NCBI GenBank assembly: GCA_002239045.1
Contig: MPNN01000001.1
Location: 62,001-126,000 of the forward strand
DNA length: 64,000 nucleotides
Origin: SAR202 cluster bacterium bin127
GTDB lineage: Bacteria > Chloroflexota > Dehalococcoidia > Lucifugimonadales > Lucifugimonadaceae
Reading direction: 5' to 3'
Shown here piece by piece: positions 62,012 to 64,000 of the stretch. Numbering within the stretch: position 1 is the first letter of the stretch; each line of letters starts with the position of its first letter. The notes beneath the pieces were generated by a model. The model worked only from the letters and a program-made list of their open reading frames with translations. It did not search any database and had not been told where the DNA came from. The position numbers and the translations under genes are program-made.

Positions 62012-63310
62012 ATGGAAGAGATAGTCGCACCAGATTTCGGCGAGTCGGTTTTTGAAGCATCGGTAGGGAAGTGGTTCAAAATCGTCGGCGAGACGGTAGA
62101 TGTCGGCGAACCGATCGTCGAACTGCACACTGACAAGGCCGTGCAGGAGATAAACGCGGTAAAAAGCGGCGTCATCGGGACGATCTTGAAGGAAGTGGAC
62201 GATGTGGTCCGACCAGGCGACGCGTTGTGCGAATTCAGTTCCGAATCCGCGGTGGTTATTGATGACGTGGACGCAACCGTTGACGGCCAACCCGAAGATG
62301 ACGAGCCGGCGACCCAAGAGTCCGAGACCACGACGATTGCAGCGTTGACGGAAGAGGTGGTCGAGCTGGAGGAAGCTGCGGACCAAGATGACGGATTCGT
62401 CGAGATCCAGCTAAGTCCATTCGTTGAAGCACCACCTACGTCGATACTCGAAACCGCGATCGAAGAGGTTGCAGAAGTCGCAGCGGAGGACGACAGATCG
62501 GAACATGAGGCTGAAGTCGAGGAAGCACCCGAATCGGAGGCCGATGATACCCCGTCCGCCGAACCTACGATCGCTCCTCAGATCGCGGACCTACGCAGAA
62601 TCGAAGACGGTCGACCAGTGCGCCGAGAAAGGCTCTCTCGTCGTCGCTTGACAACTGCGAGACGCATGTCGCAGGTACAGGCGGAAGCTGTGATGACTAC
62701 GACCTACAACGAGGTCGATATGCACGAGGTCATCCGCATCCGGCGCGAGTTCGGCGAACAGTTCATGGCCACGAATGGGGTCAAGCTAGGTTTTATGTCG
62801 TTCTTCGTGAAGGCCGTGTTGAATGGACTTAAGGCATTCCCGATATTGAATTCGGAGTTGGATGGCGACGAACTCGTTTACAAGGAGTACTACGACGTTG
62901 GCGTAGCGGTCGCCAGCGACCATGGGTTGGTGGTGCCGGTAGTCCGCGACGCGGACCAGAAATCATTCGCTGAGATTGAACAGGAAATCCGCGGCTTCGC
63001 GGAAAAGGCCGGTAGTGGCTCGTTCTCCCTCGCAGACCTTGTCGGGGGAACATTCACCATCACCAATGGCGGAGTATTCGGTTCGATGATGTCGACGCCG
63101 ATACTGAATCCGCCGCAGGTCGGCATCTTGGGTATGCACAACATCGTCGACCGGCCAGTCGTCATTGACGGGCAGATCGACATCCGGCCAATGATGTACC
63201 TTGCGGTGACCTACGACCATCGCGTCGTTGAGGGTGCGCACGCGGTCCAGTTCCTGACCACGATCAAGGAATCGTTGGAATCAGCCGAACTTTTGATGCT
63301 GGCGAGTTGA
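62012..63310 (+). CDS. sucB: Dihydrolipoyllysine succinyltransferase E2 component (or related 2-oxoacid E2)
   Basis: 432 residues. N-terminal lipoyl domain with the lipoyl-lysine in LHTDKAVQEINAVKSG, an acidic Glu-rich linker of about 110 residues, then the acyltransferase domain from about residue 205 (RRERLSRRRLTTARRMSQVQ). The catalytic region TYDHRVVEGAHAVQF has His403, but Glu407 replaces Asp of the standard HxxxDG. No clear E3-binding domain (PSVRRLA) lies between linker and catalytic domain. Its place next to sucA argues for succinyltransferase. Glu for Asp may change activity or be tolerated. Confidence 0.9.
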   Translation: MEEIVAPDFGESVFEASVGKWFKIVGETVDVGEPIVELHTDKAVQEINAVKSGVIGTILKEVDDVVRPGDALCEFSSESAVVIDDVDATVDGQPEDDEPATQESETTTIAALTEEVVELEEAADQDDGFVEIQLSPFVEAPPTSILETAIEEVAEVAAEDDRSEHEAEVEEAPESEADDTPSAEPTIAPQIADLRRIEDGRPVRRERLSRRRLTTARRMSQVQAEAVMTTTYNEVDMHEVIRIRREFGEQFMATNGVKLGFMSFFVKAVLNGLKAFPILNSELDGDELVYKEYYDVGVAVASDHGLVVPVVRDADQKSFAEIEQEIRGFAEKAGSGSFSLADLVGGTFTITNGGVFGSMMSTPILNPPQVGILGMHNIVDRPVVIDGQIDIRPMMYLAVTYDHRVVEGAHAVQFLTTIKESLESAELLMLAS

Positions 63311-63328
63311 ACCGGATTAACGTCCAAC

Positions 63329-64000
63329 CTACAGTCTGAAGTTCGCCTCTGCCTTGTCGGCGATGTAGTTGCCGATAACCAGCGACGACGTGGCACCGGG
63401 GGAAGGTGCATTGAGAACATGGACTGCCGTCGCGCTTTCGTCGATGCGGAAATCGTCTAGGAGAGAGCCATCGCTATGAACAGCCTGGGCGCGCACGCCT
63501 GAACCGCCGGGTGCGAGGTCCGACTTCTTCAATGACGGCATCAATTTCCGAAGGCTATTCAAGAAGACATCCTTGCGCAACGAGCGATTCATCTCCCACA
63601 ACCCGACCTTCCAACTCTTCAGGGACATCTTCCAGAATCCCGGGAAGGTTACCGTTCGACCGAAATCGACGAACGAAAAATCGCGCTTGCGGTAGCCTTC
63701 GCGTTTCATAGCCAAGACCGCGTTCGGTCCGGCTTCAACCCACCCCTTCATGGTCTGTGTCAGATGGACGCCGAGGAACGGGAACGAGGGATCCGGTACC
63801 GGGTAGATCAGTCCCTTGACCATGTGCTCGCTAGACTTCGCGAGAGTGTAATATTCGCCGCGGAATGGGACGATTCTCAGACCTGGGTTGACGCCGCTCA
63901 TCGCCGCGATCAAATCGGAGTGAAGCCCGGCGCAATTGACGAGGTACTTCGTTTCGATCTCTCCCGATGTGGTCTCAACTGTGTAGTTGGTACCGTCGGA
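63329..64000 (-). CDS. lhgO: L-2-hydroxyglutarate oxidase/dehydrogenase, C-terminal 223 residues (N terminus outside window)
   Basis: The frame continues through the right edge: before the first internal start it reads NYTVETTSGEIETKYLVNCAGLHSD, with the FAD-binding NCAG segment. Then come GVNPGLRIVPFRGEYYTL, YPVPDPSFPFLGVHLT and the closing VHVLNAPSPGATSSLVIG with the FAD-side loop, all diagnostic of the LhgO/L2HGDH family. The enzyme oxidises L-2-hydroxyglutarate to 2-oxoglutarate. It is convergent with sucAB, whose substrate is 2-oxoglutarate, so repair of a side product of that pathway is a sensible context. Confidence 0.9.
   Translation of the reverse strand, partial: SDGTNYTVETTSGEIETKYLVNCAGLHSDLIAAMSGVNPGLRIVPFRGEYYTLAKSSEHMVKGLIYPVPDPSFPFLGVHLTQTMKGWVEAGPNAVLAMKREGYRKRDFSFVDFGRTVTFPGFWKMSLKSWKVGLWEMNRSLRKDVFLNSLRKLMPSLKKSDLAPGGSGVRAQAVHSDGSLLDDFRIDESATAVHVLNAPSPGATSSLVIGNYIADKAEANFRL

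Noticed and set aside
1-64000. CRISPR arrays, rRNA genes, prophage or insertion sequences
   Set aside because: I saw no regularly spaced direct repeats, no rRNA signature and no transposase or integrase gene in any frame.

Overview
The window looks like a chromosome segment of a free-living Chloroflexota bacterium, most likely SAR202/Dehalococcoidia-like. This is an inference from gene content: a YYY (DUF2298) protein followed by an Agl23-type protein and a flippase-like protein (43764-49696), enolase-superfamily and SelA-like catabolic genes, a long Bacillus-type SRP RNA and frequent GTG/TTG starts. No rRNA gene or other direct taxonomic marker is present.

Layout. 1-10400: a leftward cluster (enolase-superfamily enzyme, SelA-like PLP enzyme, PD-(D/E)XK-like protein, ThDP decarboxylase, VIT1 transporter), divergent from a rightward serine hydrolase, DUF885 protein and SRPBCC protein. 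10446-25411 is accessory: a BrnT/BrnA toxin-antitoxin pair with a palindromic operator; a two-gene SIR2 operon with a near-leaderless promoter; a 1.3-kDa-residue J-domain/RCC1/CAP membrane protein; and a leftward array of ATPase, PD-(D/E)XK nuclease and metallo-beta-lactamase (MBL) genes in which the unit is duplicated and one MBL copy is cut to its first codons. 25492-31174: housekeeping genes lepA, galU, SRP RNA, rsmA, ispE. 31208-34153: an SDR gene, a 1.3 kb repeat-rich gap holding a second SDR 3' fragment, and a HEPN gene with a small partner. 34277-43699: peroxiredoxin, ketopantoate reductase-like protein, DinG-type exonuclease-helicase, 8-oxoguanine glycosylase, CCA-transferase-like protein, a DsbA/FrnE-like gene with an in-frame UGA, rnc, ftsY. 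43764-51039: envelope glycan/lipid operon. 51134-64000: SDR, nuoEFG, trxA, tRNA-Sec, aldo/keto reductase, 2-oxoglutarate dehydrogenase E1 and E2, and the end of an L-2-hydroxyglutarate oxidase gene.

Most notable points. (1) A thioredoxin-fold gene (41191-41826) has UGA exactly where the catalytic cysteine of DsbA/FrnE proteins lies, with a bacterial SECIS-like hairpin just after it, and the same window encodes a tRNA with anticodon UCA and a long variable arm (selC, 57695-57792). Together these argue that the organism makes selenoproteins and that this is one of them. (2) The duplicated ATPase-nuclease-MBL array (19179-25411) looks like an undescribed multi-gene defence or DNA-processing system. 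(3) The SIR2 plus helical partner operon (11271-14815) is a probable NAD-depleting defence module. (4) The J-domain/RCC1/CAP protein (15125-19000) has an architecture I do not recognise from any described family.
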